37,907 nt of DNA, taken from positions 1 to 37,907 of the forward strand of contig DAOOIV010000051.1 of NCBI GenBank assembly GCA_035384605.1, read 5' to 3'. The DNA is from Phycisphaerae bacterium. Its GTDB lineage: Bacteria > Planctomycetota > Phycisphaerae > UBA1845 > PWPN01. The translations under genes were made by a program, and so were the position numbers. Under the pieces are notes generated by a model. It was not told the DNA's origin, did no database searches, and worked only from the letters and a program-made list of their open reading frames with translations. Shown piece by piece: positions 7,473 to 16,331 of this stretch; the first letter of the stretch is position 1, and each line of letters starts with the position of its first letter.

Positions 7473-9431
7473 TTGAGTCCGGGAGTTGTTCTGGTTTGTG
7501 ATCCGCGAGTCGGGCAGGCCCGCACGCTGGTGGCCGGAGTGCTCGATGCGCTCGGCGCTTCGTCGTCGGAGAACCGCGAAGCCAGTGCGGTTGAAACCCA
7601 GGCTTGCGCCGGGGTCAACTGGGCGGCAGCGACGGTGGCGATGTGCTCGGCAGAGTCGACATCAGGGTCCTGTGCTTACAGCGACGGTCATGACGTGCTG
7701 CTCTGGGCCGGTGAGATGCTCCTTCCCGTGGCTTGGGTCCACGGGGGGGCAGCCTCGCGTGAGGCGGTGGCCGAAGTCGTTCTGCGTCGCCTGCAAGCCC
7801 AAGGGTTCGGCATTCTGGAAGAGATCGACGGCGCATTCTGCGGTGCATGGTACGAGCAGTCGCGCCGTCAGTGGAACGTGTTCAATGACAAGCTCGGGCT
7901 GATTCCCGTGTTCTATGCCGCCCGAGCCGATCGCCTGGTGATCGGTCCGACGGCACGTGTGGTGTGGCAAGCGACAGGTGAGCCGCTGACTCTGAGCGAG
8001 GAGGGCTTTTGCGACCTGCTCCGCTGCGAGAACATGACGGACGAACACACGCTGATTGAAGGCGTCAATTGGCTCAAGGGCGGCCACGTGCTGCGCTGGT
8101 CGCCGGGGCATTGCCGAACCCAGCGATACTGGGATTTTCGATTTGCGGACTCAGAGAAGTGTGATCGGGAAGAAGCCATCGAGCAGTACACGTCGATTCT
8201 CTGTGGCACGATGCGGCGTCATGCGGATTGCAGGGCACCCTTGCTGTTGGGGATCAGCGGAGGGCTCGATTCGAGGATGTTGCTGGGCATGTGCGCGGAG
8301 ATCGGCCGGCTGCCGTTGTGTTTCACCGTTGGCTGGTCGTTTTCCGACGACGTCCGCTATGGCCGAGGGCTGGCACGGGCGGCGGGTGCGACGCACGAAT
8401 GGGTTGGGCTTGAGGAGAAGGATCTGCCGGAGCGGCTCACCCAGGCGATCCTTGCCACGGACGGGCTGCACAACGTTGCCCACATGGCTCCTGCGGCCAC
8501 AATGAGAAGCTACCTCGTCGGACACGCCGGAGCCGTGCTGTTGGAGGGCTACCTTCAGGGCGTGGTCGGCGGAGCGTACGTGCCTCTGGACGAAGACGTC
8601 GTCGAGGATATGGTGCCGCATCAAAGCCGCTGGGCTCGCTACAGGCTGCATGCCGGCGGCGATGCGTCGATCATCAACGGTCTGTTGCTGCCCGATCCGG
8701 CGGACCGGAGCTACCGCCGCTGGCAAGAACGAATCGACACGACCTGGCGTCTGGCTCCGACGGACGATCCGCTGGGCAAGGCAGAATACGTCGTTGCCGC
8801 CTCTCGCAGCGGACGGATTGACGTTCTCGGAACGGCCATGCTCCGGGACAGCGTCTGGGTGCGCTGTCCGGCGTGCGACAATGCCGTGCTTGCGTGGCGC
8901 GAGCGGACGCCGCCGCGATGGCGCCGGGGCAAGCAGCTTTTCCTGGAGGTGATACGGCGGCAGTTTCCCAAGCTGGCTCGCGTACAGCGGACGGCTTCGA
9001 GTGGTTTGCCCGTCAGCGGGAATCGTTGGCTTCGCGAGTACTGCTGGCAGAAGGAGAGATTGCACCGTTGGTGGACCGGGCTGGGGCATCCGTGGACGCG
9101 CAAGTGGGGCACCGGCGGTAACGCGGGGCGAGCCTGGGCGTTCGCGACATGGCGGGCGACGGGCGGTCTAGATGTGCTGACGTCCGCAAACGCCCGGATC
9201 CTGAACTGGGTTCGTCGAGATCGGTTGATGGAAGTGTGGGAGCAGGCGGTGCGTGATCCGCTGGAGTGCGGGCCGGTGATGGCCCTGGCAACGGCGGAGA
9301 TCATGATCCGGCACCTCGAGCGGATTCGCCCAGGTTTCCGGGGGGTATCACCGGGCCAGGTTCAGTTCGTGATGATGGAGACGCCGGCTTCGTGCAAGCC
9401 ACAGCCGGCGTGGGCGGGAACGGCGTGCTAA
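7473..9431 (+). CDS. asparagine synthase-like protein lacking the glutaminase cysteine
   Basis: This 652-residue protein has the PP-loop ATP pyrophosphatase motif SGGLDS at residues 262-267 and, before it, a recognisable but degraded Ntn-type glutaminase domain (FNDKLGLIPVFY aligns by eye with the RDRLGVKPLF stretch of AsnB). The catalytic Cys2 is absent: the protein begins Met-Ser-Pro, so it should not hydrolyse glutamine by the usual route. Family members without this cysteine include beta-lactam synthetase and other amide-forming adenylating enzymes. The start is taken as TTG 7473, eight bases after GGAGGAG; no better ATG or GTG fits. A second family member with Cys2 intact lies 9 kb downstream. 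The likely role is ATP-dependent amide formation on a glycan acid, which is inference. Confidence 0.82.
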   Translation: MSPGVVLVCDPRVGQARTLVAGVLDALGASSSENREASAVETQACAGVNWAAATVAMCSAESTSGSCAYSDGHDVLLWAGEMLLPVAWVHGGAASREAVAEVVLRRLQAQGFGILEEIDGAFCGAWYEQSRRQWNVFNDKLGLIPVFYAARADRLVIGPTARVVWQATGEPLTLSEEGFCDLLRCENMTDEHTLIEGVNWLKGGHVLRWSPGHCRTQRYWDFRFADSEKCDREEAIEQYTSILCGTMRRHADCRAPLLLGISGGLDSRMLLGMCAEIGRLPLCFTVGWSFSDDVRYGRGLARAAGATHEWVGLEEKDLPERLTQAILATDGLHNVAHMAPAATMRSYLVGHAGAVLLEGYLQGVVGGAYVPLDEDVVEDMVPHQSRWARYRLHAGGDASIINGLLLPDPADRSYRRWQERIDTTWRLAPTDDPLGKAEYVVAASRSGRIDVLGTAMLRDSVWVRCPACDNAVLAWRERTPPRWRRGKQLFLEVIRRQFPKLARVQRTASSGLPVSGNRWLREYCWQKERLHRWWTGLGHPWTRKWGTGGNAGRAWAFATWRATGGLDVLTSANARILNWVRRDRLMEVWEQAVRDPLECGPVMALATAEIMIRHLERIRPGFRGVSPGQVQFVMMETPASCKPQPAWAGTAC

Positions 9432-9445
9432 GAACGGACGATTCG

Positions 9446-10975
9446 ATGACGGTTGATGAGCAGCGACAACGGTGGACCGAATGGGTTCTGCAACGGCCGG
9501 AGATCACGGCCGAAACGCGCGGCGGTCGTGCGCTGTTGATCAGCTACATCTTCCCGCCCATCGGCGGGAGCGCCGCACAGCGACCGGCCAAGCTGGCCAA
9601 GTACCTGCCTCGTTACGGGTGGGATGTTGAGGTGCTCACGGCCGGCCACAGTCGCTTTCCGTGGCGAGATGATTCGCTTCTTGCCGATGTTCCTGACGGG
9701 TGCCGTGTGCATCGGGTCTCCGGCCGTGAGCCGGCTTGCATGGCGAGAACGCTGGCGAAGCTCGTTCCCCATGCCGGATGGTCTGATCGAATCGAACACG
9801 GCATGCACTGGCGACTATCCACTCTCTTGCAGCGGTTCGGGCTTGACGACCCGCAATCGCTGTGGGTTGGACCGGCCGTGCGCTTTGCCGTCCGGCAACA
9901 TCGCAGGGGCCGTTACGACGTGATCGTCTCGAGCGGTCCTCCGCATTTCGCGCATTGGGCGGGGCTCCGAATCGCCCGGCGGACGGGCGTACCCTGGGTG
10001 GCCGACGTTCGCGACCCCCTGGTCAGCGATTTCGACCGGTCGCTCACGACAGGGAGAAAGACGGAGTCCATGCGGCGTCTGGAATCGCAGATCATGAAGC
10101 ATGCTGCGATGGTGATCACCACGTGTCCCTCGCTGGCGGACGAGTTCCGGCGGCGTTTCGCCGATCGTCGGCCTGATTCGATCCGCTGCATCACCAACGG
10201 ATTTGACCGCGACGACCTGCTGGTCGCTCTCGACGTGCAGCCCCAGGGTCGGGATCTGTTTGTGTTCGTTGCCGCGGGTGCGTTCTATGGTCGCCGGGAA
10301 ATCGGCCGCATCGTGACGCCTTTGCAGGCCGTTCTGGCCGGCCACCCGGAATGGACGGATCGTGTGCGTCTGGTGATTGCCGGAACGCTCGACGCCCAAC
10401 AGCAGCGGGAATGGCAACAGCACAGCCCCCCCTGGTTGACGCTGGCCGGATACCTGGACCACCCGGCCGTCGTGCGCCTGGCCGCCGGGGCCGCATGCAC
10501 CATCGTGGTCGTGCCACAGTGCAAACACGGCGAAACGAGCATTCCGGGAAAGACCTTCGAACTGCTGGGGTTGCCGACCCACTTGCTGGCTCTCGTACCG
10601 ACAAACGGAGACACCGCCCGCATCGTTCGCGAGGCCGGGGCGTCGACGGTAGTCGCTTTCGAGGATGGTCCGGAGGTAGCGGCGGCCATGGAACGGATTA
10701 TTGCCGACCATTTTGCCGGACGGCTCGAATGCGGCCGGAGTTGGGCTGCGGTTGACCGTTATGACCGGGCTTGTGCGGCGAGGGGTTTTGCGGAGTGCTT
10801 GAACGTCGTGATCGACGGAAGAGCTTCGCTTCCAGCTTGTGCCGTCCGAACGTCCGATATCGAGTCGGGCGCCACGGGAACCGCCGATAATACCATGGTG
10901 TATGCGGGTTTGGGTGAGGTTTCCGCTTCGCCGACCGACTTGCTCAACGTCTCAATATCACCTCAACTGCGATAG
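9446..10975 (+). CDS. GT4-like glycosyltransferase
   Basis: The 509-residue protein contains LLISYIFPPIGGSAAQRP near residues 30-47, the N-terminal loop typical of GT4 enzymes in capsule clusters. A donor-site-like IPGKTFELLGLPTHLLALVP segment lies in the C-terminal lobe. It has no signal peptide and should act in the cytoplasm. The frame is open from 9266, inside the previous gene. ATG 9446 is chosen because similarity to the family starts shortly after it; GTG 9425, overlapping the previous stop, is a real alternative. The C-terminal 50 or so residues are low in recognisable structure. Sugar specificity is unknown. Confidence 0.83.
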   Translation: MTVDEQRQRWTEWVLQRPEITAETRGGRALLISYIFPPIGGSAAQRPAKLAKYLPRYGWDVEVLTAGHSRFPWRDDSLLADVPDGCRVHRVSGREPACMARTLAKLVPHAGWSDRIEHGMHWRLSTLLQRFGLDDPQSLWVGPAVRFAVRQHRRGRYDVIVSSGPPHFAHWAGLRIARRTGVPWVADVRDPLVSDFDRSLTTGRKTESMRRLESQIMKHAAMVITTCPSLADEFRRRFADRRPDSIRCITNGFDRDDLLVALDVQPQGRDLFVFVAAGAFYGRREIGRIVTPLQAVLAGHPEWTDRVRLVIAGTLDAQQQREWQQHSPPWLTLAGYLDHPAVVRLAAGAACTIVVVPQCKHGETSIPGKTFELLGLPTHLLALVPTNGDTARIVREAGASTVVAFEDGPEVAAAMERIIADHFAGRLECGRSWAAVDRYDRACAARGFAECLNVVIDGRASLPACAVRTSDIESGATGTADNTMVYAGLGEVSASPTDLLNVSISPQLR

Positions 10976-10997
10976 CCAAAGACCGATATTTATCGCA
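10968..10997 (+). other. stem-loop over the stop codon
   Basis: TGCGATA at 10968-10974 pairs with TATCGCA at 10991-10997 around a 16-base loop. The stem includes most of the TAG stop codon of the upstream glycosyltransferase gene. There is no T-run after it, so a normal terminator is unlikely. It marks the only gap over 100 bp between 9431 and 20963 and could tune read-through into the next gene. Confidence 0.35.
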
Positions 10998-11100
10998 TGG
11001 TGTTCCAACGCGCCGGGTGGTCTCTGCGCGCTGGTCCCAGTGTTGACACGTGGTCTGCGAACCGGTCCGGCGAGATGCCGGCCGCGAAGAGTGAGACTGC

Positions 11101-12372
11101 ATGGGGCGGATGGTTCGTCAACTCATGTTCGTCAGCGACGCTCCGAGCTTCGGCGGCGCGGAGCGATACATCATCGCGATGGCTTTGGCGGCGAGACGGC
11201 GAGGTCTTGATGCCTCGATATGCTGGCTGCCCCGGCCGGGTTGCGGGCAGGCGGTGTTCGATATCGCTCGGGAGAACGGCATTCGACTCGATGTCGTGGA
11301 TCCGCGGCGTACCGCCAGTCTTGGCGGTCTGGCGCGAGAGTTCACCGCCGTGCTTCGGCGAGAGAACCCTGACGGCGTGATCATCAACGCGTGCGGCCGG
11401 CCGCGATTCTGGATCCTGCCGTGGTTGGCGAGGCGGGTGTCCGTTCCGGCGGCATGGGTTCACCAGATGGTCGATGCTTGTGACCATCGTCGCCTGCCGG
11501 CCAGGTGGTTGGGCGGGCGGCTTGAGGGGCTGCACTGCTGGCGGCTGCCGCAAATGCTCAGGCACAGACTGGCGGGCACGGGGGCAACGGCGATCGTCAC
11601 GCTCAACGCAGACGATCGCGAGCGAATCGTCCGTTGGCAAGGCGTTTGTCGCGACAAGGTATTCGCGATTCCGCACGGCGTGGATTGCGTGCGTTTCGAG
11701 TTCGATGCGACGGGCCGTCAGAGATGGCATCATGAGTGGGGCATCGATGCGGTTTCGCCTCGCCCGTTTGTCGTCGGCGCGGCCGGAAGACTCTCGCGTG
11801 AGAAGGGCGTTGATTTATTAATCGAGGCGGCGTCGATTGCCCGGCGGGAGGGGTTGTCCCTTCTCCTGGTCATTGCCGGCCGGGGCAGCGAGCAAGATCC
11901 GCTGGTCCGGCTGGCCGCCGATCGGGGCCTGGCCGGCGCGATTCGATTCGTGTCGTTCGTCGAGGACATGCCGTCTTTTTACAGCGCGCTGGATGCGTTC
12001 GTACTGAGCAGCCGCACCGAGTCGTTCGGCCTGGCTCTGGCCGAGGCGATGGCGTGTCGGCGGCCGGTGATCGCAACGCCGACTTCCGGCGCGACCCGGC
12101 AGATCAGGCACTTGCACAACGGGTGGCTGCTCCGCGGCTTCGAGCCGTCGGAACTGGCCCGGGCGATCACCGCACTCGCCGCCGATGTTGAAGGTCGTCG
12201 GCGGATGGGAGGCAACGGACGCGAGTCGGTCATGCGGTGCTTCAGCATCGAGCTGACTCTGGAGCGTACGCTGCGGGCGCTTCGCGGCAGCGCTCGCGAA
12301 CGGTCGCACTTGCGTTGGCCGGGCATGAATGAATCACCTTTCGTGAGCATGACTGCCGAGGAGTGCGCATGA
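11101..12372 (+). CDS. family 4 glycosyltransferase
   Basis: The 423-residue protein has the N-terminal GT4 loop SFGGAERYI at about residues 16-24. The C-terminal lobe shows GRLSREKGVDLLIEA followed by the EX7E motif ESFGLALAE and PVIATPTSG, the classical donor-binding region. It is preceded by a 125-bp gap and has no strong ribosome site for ATG 11101; ATG 11110 three codons on is equally possible. It overlaps the next gene by four bases (ATGA). It probably adds one sugar of the repeat unit. Confidence 0.91.
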   Translation: MGRMVRQLMFVSDAPSFGGAERYIIAMALAARRRGLDASICWLPRPGCGQAVFDIARENGIRLDVVDPRRTASLGGLAREFTAVLRRENPDGVIINACGRPRFWILPWLARRVSVPAAWVHQMVDACDHRRLPARWLGGRLEGLHCWRLPQMLRHRLAGTGATAIVTLNADDRERIVRWQGVCRDKVFAIPHGVDCVRFEFDATGRQRWHHEWGIDAVSPRPFVVGAAGRLSREKGVDLLIEAASIARREGLSLLLVIAGRGSEQDPLVRLAADRGLAGAIRFVSFVEDMPSFYSALDAFVLSSRTESFGLALAEAMACRRPVIATPTSGATRQIRHLHNGWLLRGFEPSELARAITALAADVEGRRRMGGNGRESVMRCFSIELTLERTLRALRGSARERSHLRWPGMNESPFVSMTAEECA

Positions 12373-13676
12373 GGCTGCTGGTTCCGCTGCCTTTTGACGT
12401 TTCGAACCTGGCCCACGGCCGGAACCTGCGTATTGCGCACGTTCTGCCCGCGCTGCAATCGAATTGCGAAGTCCTTTGCGTGGCGTCCAACGAGCACATT
12501 GCGGCCGCCGCTCGTCGAGTCATGCCTGGTGTGGAGGTGCAGGTTGCCGGCAGGGTCAAGGGGGGTTGTCCTGAGAACCATGCTTTTCACTGTGAGCCGT
12601 TTCTGGTTCGTCGATCGCTGTCGTTCCTGGGTTATGACGAGGGTTTTGCCGAGGTAATTGCCCGCCTGGGCGTTTCGGCAGACGTGGTTGCGGGTTTTGA
12701 CATGCCCTCGGTTGCTCCTTTGCTCGCAGCGGCAGAGACGCGGGGTGAAAACCGGCGGCCTCGAATCGTTTGCGATCTGATCGACGACCCGTGGTTACTG
12801 CATCGCAGCGCGACGCGGGCTTATCGCCGATCTTTGACCGGCATGAAGGCGGCCGCTGCCATGCAAGTCGTGCGCTGCCGTGTCCTGAGCCGCTTTGATG
12901 CGCTGACGGCCGTGGCTCCGCAGGATGCTTCGCGCCTTGCGCGAGTTTCGGGACGGCCGGCCGTGGTAGTCCCCAACGGCGTGGAGGCCAGTACGAGCGC
13001 AGCCGAGCGGCGGCCTCGCGAACCGCTGGTGGTCTTCACCGGCAACATGAGTTTTCCCGCCAATGAGACCGCGGCGTGCTTCGTGGCCCGCAAGGTCTGG
13101 CCCCTTGTGTTGGCGTCGTATCGTTGCGGCCCGGCAGGATCGAGTCATTGCCGGGTACCGACGCTGGCCATCGTGGGAGCCAATCCGACGCCGGACGTGT
13201 GCAAGCTGGCCAACTTGTCGAACGTGACGGTGACCGGTTGGGTGCCAAGCGTGCGGGATTGGCTGGAGCGAGCCCAGACCGCCGTTGTGCCGATGCTGGG
13301 CGGCACGGGCATCAAGAACAAGATCCTGGAGGCGTGTGCGGCGGGCTGTCCGGTCGTGGCGACCTCAATCGCGACCGGCGGTCTGCCGGTCGGTGAAGAC
13401 TTCGGCATCATCATTGCCGACGGCCCCGAGCGAATTGCCGCGGAGTTGCTCAGCCTTCTGGTTGACCCGACGAGGGCCCGGCGGATCGGATCGGCCGGGC
13501 TTGATATGGTGCGGGCCCGCTTCTCCTGGAGCCGTGTGGCCGTGGAATTCCTTGCCGTTCTCCGGGGAGAGACGGCCGCACCGGCGGATTCGGACGGCGG
13601 CAGTGACAAACAGGATGAGACTTACAGGCGATGCGAGGTCGAAGAGATGGAGGCGCTCACTCATGCCCCTTCGTAG
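12369..13676 (+). CDS. family 4 glycosyltransferase (GIKNKILEA type)
   Basis: The 435-residue protein begins with a GT4-like N-lobe, RLLVPLPFDVSNLAHGRNLR, and has the C-lobe sequence GGTGIKNKILEACAAG followed by PVVATSIATGG. That motif variant is frequent in sugar transferases of exosortase/PEP-CTERM-associated exopolysaccharide clusters, as far as I recall the family. The open frame starts with GTG 12363, but ATG 12369 overlaps the previous stop (ATGA) and has GAGGAG at 12358-12363, so it is preferred. The gene overlaps the polymerase gene by 14 bases. Confidence 0.88.
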   Translation: MRLLVPLPFDVSNLAHGRNLRIAHVLPALQSNCEVLCVASNEHIAAAARRVMPGVEVQVAGRVKGGCPENHAFHCEPFLVRRSLSFLGYDEGFAEVIARLGVSADVVAGFDMPSVAPLLAAAETRGENRRPRIVCDLIDDPWLLHRSATRAYRRSLTGMKAAAAMQVVRCRVLSRFDALTAVAPQDASRLARVSGRPAVVVPNGVEASTSAAERRPREPLVVFTGNMSFPANETAACFVARKVWPLVLASYRCGPAGSSHCRVPTLAIVGANPTPDVCKLANLSNVTVTGWVPSVRDWLERAQTAVVPMLGGTGIKNKILEACAAGCPVVATSIATGGLPVGEDFGIIIADGPERIAAELLSLLVDPTRARRIGSAGLDMVRARFSWSRVAVEFLAVLRGETAAPADSDGGSDKQDETYRRCEVEEMEALTHAPS

Positions 13677-15078
13677 CATCGCTTTCTTGCTCTATTTCTT
13701 TGGCAGCGCGGGCGCCTCCCTCCTCGTGCCCATCGCCGGCGTGTTGTGCTACATCGTGTTGTACAACGTCTATCCGCAGTCGACCTGGTGGGGCAAGTAC
13801 CTTGAACCGCTGGGCATTCGCTACGCATACGTTATCGCCGCCTGCCTGACGGTCGGGGTGATTGTCAACCTCAATCGCCTGCGTTATGGACGACAGGTCG
13901 CGCATCCGGTTGAGTGGGGGATGCTGTTGGTGTTTCTGAGCATGCTCATGTCAGGCGTGACCGGTGTCGCCTGGAACGAGCGTACCGATTTCGTGATCGA
14001 CAAGATGTGGAAGGTCTTTCTGTTTGCCTTCATGATGAGCCACGTCGTGGTGACGCGGCGGCACGTCTGGCTGTTGTTGATCGTATTCACGGTCATGTCC
14101 TTGTACCTCGGCTATGAAGCCAAGAATGCGCCGCCGGGGGCTTTTCTGCAAAACCGGCTGGACGGTATCGGGGGTCCCGACTTTCGCGAGTCGACGGGCC
14201 TGGCGATTCACCTGCTGGCTCTGCTGCCGTTTACGGCTGTTTTGCTGTGGCAGAAGTACTGGCGATTCAGGGTACTGGCTTTTTTTGCCGCCTGCTACGG
14301 TGTCAATGCGATCCTGCTGTGTCGTGCGCGATCGGCGTTCATCGCCGGCCTGGTCGCGGGTCTTACCGCCGTCTGGTACGTGCCTCGTCGCTATCGCAGT
14401 TGGGCCGCGTGTGTGCTGGTGCTTGGCCTGCTGGGCAGCGTCAAGCTCAGCGATCAGTGGTTCTGGGAGCGAATGAAAACGATCGTGAGCTCCCGCGAGG
14501 AGCGCGAAGTCTCGTCAGCAGCCCGCCTGCTTATCTGGGCATCGGCGTGGGAAATGATCAAAGACAGGCCGCTCGGCGTGGGCATCGGGCAATTCCAGCG
14601 GATGACGAATCGCTATACCACGCCCGAACTGCGGCGGATTTATGGAAACCCCGCCACCGAATCGGTGAACATGATCGCCCGGGACGCCCACAACTCGTTC
14701 ATTCTCTGTGCCGCCGAGACGGGCATTCCCGGTTTGGCCTGTTTTCTGTTGACGCTGATCATGGCCTGGGGAACGCTCTCGCGATTGAGACGACGGGCTC
14801 GCCGGTATCTATCGGACCCGGCCATGTTTGAGATGCTGGTGTTCGCCAACCGGATGGCCTTGCTGGTTTACCTGGTCGGCGGCATGTTTACCAGCCGCTT
14901 TTACACGGAGGGTTTCTGGTGGATGGTCATCCTGCCGGTTTGTCTGAAGCGTGCCGTCGAGAACGAGATTCGTGACGAAGTGTGCGAAAAGGCGACCGTT
15001 CGGGCATTGCTCGATGACTGGATTCCTCGAGGGGACCGGTTGCAGCCCGAACTTGTCATGGGAGGGCAACCGGCATGA
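13663..15078 (+). CDS. O-antigen polymerase/ligase-like membrane protein
   Basis: The 471-residue protein is strongly hydrophobic, with about ten membrane segments starting at residue 4. A large loop near residues 265-360 holds the Wzy_C-type features: RLLIWASAWEMIKDRPLGVG, then AHNSFILCAAETG, the conserved region of O-antigen ligases and exopolysaccharide polymerases. It would join lipid-linked repeat units, or transfer chains to an acceptor, on the outer face of the inner membrane. The frame is open far upstream in the overlapping gene, but ATG 13663 with GGAGG at 13649-13653 gives a hydrophobic N-terminus of normal form. Similarity in layout to exosortase-A-associated O-glycosylation ligases is suggestive only. 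It ends by overlapping the next gene's ATGA. Confidence 0.88.
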   Translation: MPLRSIAFLLYFFGSAGASLLVPIAGVLCYIVLYNVYPQSTWWGKYLEPLGIRYAYVIAACLTVGVIVNLNRLRYGRQVAHPVEWGMLLVFLSMLMSGVTGVAWNERTDFVIDKMWKVFLFAFMMSHVVVTRRHVWLLLIVFTVMSLYLGYEAKNAPPGAFLQNRLDGIGGPDFRESTGLAIHLLALLPFTAVLLWQKYWRFRVLAFFAACYGVNAILLCRARSAFIAGLVAGLTAVWYVPRRYRSWAACVLVLGLLGSVKLSDQWFWERMKTIVSSREEREVSSAARLLIWASAWEMIKDRPLGVGIGQFQRMTNRYTTPELRRIYGNPATESVNMIARDAHNSFILCAAETGIPGLACFLLTLIMAWGTLSRLRRRARRYLSDPAMFEMLVFANRMALLVYLVGGMFTSRFYTEGFWWMVILPVCLKRAVENEIRDEVCEKATVRALLDDWIPRGDRLQPELVMGGQPA

Positions 15079-16331
15079 CGACGGGCACTTCGGCGGGACC
15101 GGGCCGGCCAACGGATGCCCGCAGTCCGAGCAGCCTGAGGCGTATTCGCGTTTTGCACGTGATTCCCTCGTTGTTCAGCGGCGGGATGGAACGTTTCCTG
15201 ATCGAGTTGATGAGGGCCTCAACGCCGGTCGGCGGGGCCGGCGAAGGTTGCCGCGTGACCCACGGGGTGTGCATTCTGAGAGCCGCGGACGACCGCTTGT
15301 TCTCGCAGTGCAAGTCGCTGGCGACCACCTGGGTGCTCGGGAGGCACAAGGCGCGAGACTGGAGTTGCTGGAAGCAGATACGGCAGGTGATTCGCGATTT
15401 CGAGCCCGACGTGGTCGAGGCGTTGAGCACGGGGGCGTGGGTGGACGCGGCCCGAGCCGTCGGCCGCTCGCGTTCGACCAAGCTTTCGCTCGTGTTCCAC
15501 GGGCAGATGGACACGGTCCCGGCGGGTCGGATCCGACGCTGGCTGAACCGTTGGGCGGTGGGCAGGGCGGCCACCGTGATTTCGGTTTCGCGCGAAGCGG
15601 CCGATCGGTTGATCAGGGAATGGCATATCCCGGCCGCCAAGATGGTTGCAGTTCCCAACGGGGTTGACGTCAACCGTTTCCATCCGGCCGCTTCCGCCGA
15701 TGAACGCCTGCGCGTCCGCCGGAGACTGGAGATCCCCGACGGCTCGAAGGTGGCCATTTGCGTGGCCAACCTCGTGCCGATCAAGGCAATCGATGTCCTG
15801 CTCGATGCCTGGCGGCAATTGTCGGCTGACCAGCGCGATGCTCGTCTGTTGCTGGTCGGGGACGGGCCCCTCCGCCGGGAGTGGCACAACCTGGCGGAGA
15901 CCACGGAGTGTCACAAGTCGGTGTCCTTCCTGGGCAACCGCGATGATGTACCCGCGTTGCTGCGGGCTTCGGATCTGTTCGTTTCATCGAGCCGTTACGA
16001 GGCATGCAGCATGGCGATTCTCGAGGCCATGGCCAGCGGGCTCGCGGTGGTGGCGACCGACGTTGGCGGCAACGGGGAGCTGGTAGAGCCTGGTCGCACC
16101 GGCTGGCTGGTGCCGCCGGACCGGGCCGACCTTCTGGCCCAAGCGCTTGCGGCAGCGTTTGACGACGACCAAGCCCGTATACGGTTCGGCCAGACGGCGA
16201 GAGGAGTCGTCATGGAGCGACACGACCTGGAAGCTTGCGCCAGACGGTATTCCACGATCTATCATTCGCTGGCTCTACCCCACACCAAGCGGCCGGCGAC
16301 GGCACCGGAGGAGCCCGAATGTGCGGCATAG
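15075..16331 (+). CDS. family 4 glycosyltransferase
   Basis: The 418-residue protein carries the GT4 N-terminal pattern RVLHVIPSLFSGGMERFLIE. The C-terminal lobe has IKAIDVLLDAW, the EX7E motif EACSMAILE and VVATDVGGNGELVEPGRTGW, all at expected spacing. ATG 15075 overlaps the polymerase stop (ATGA) and has GGAGGG eight bases upstream, so translation is probably coupled. The last 13 bases overlap the start of the asparagine synthase gene. The pattern is that of exopolysaccharide chain-extending transferases; the sugar is unknown. Confidence 0.93.
   Translation: MTTGTSAGPGRPTDARSPSSLRRIRVLHVIPSLFSGGMERFLIELMRASTPVGGAGEGCRVTHGVCILRAADDRLFSQCKSLATTWVLGRHKARDWSCWKQIRQVIRDFEPDVVEALSTGAWVDAARAVGRSRSTKLSLVFHGQMDTVPAGRIRRWLNRWAVGRAATVISVSREAADRLIREWHIPAAKMVAVPNGVDVNRFHPAASADERLRVRRRLEIPDGSKVAICVANLVPIKAIDVLLDAWRQLSADQRDARLLLVGDGPLRREWHNLAETTECHKSVSFLGNRDDVPALLRASDLFVSSSRYEACSMAILEAMASGLAVVATDVGGNGELVEPGRTGWLVPPDRADLLAQALAAAFDDDQARIRFGQTARGVVMERHDLEACARRYSTIYHSLALPHTKRPATAPEEPECAA

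Noticed and set aside
7217..7501. Small gene in the gap before the asparagine synthase homologue
   Set aside because: The 94-residue frame is Arg-rich, overlaps the next gene's start and shows no family-like sequence.
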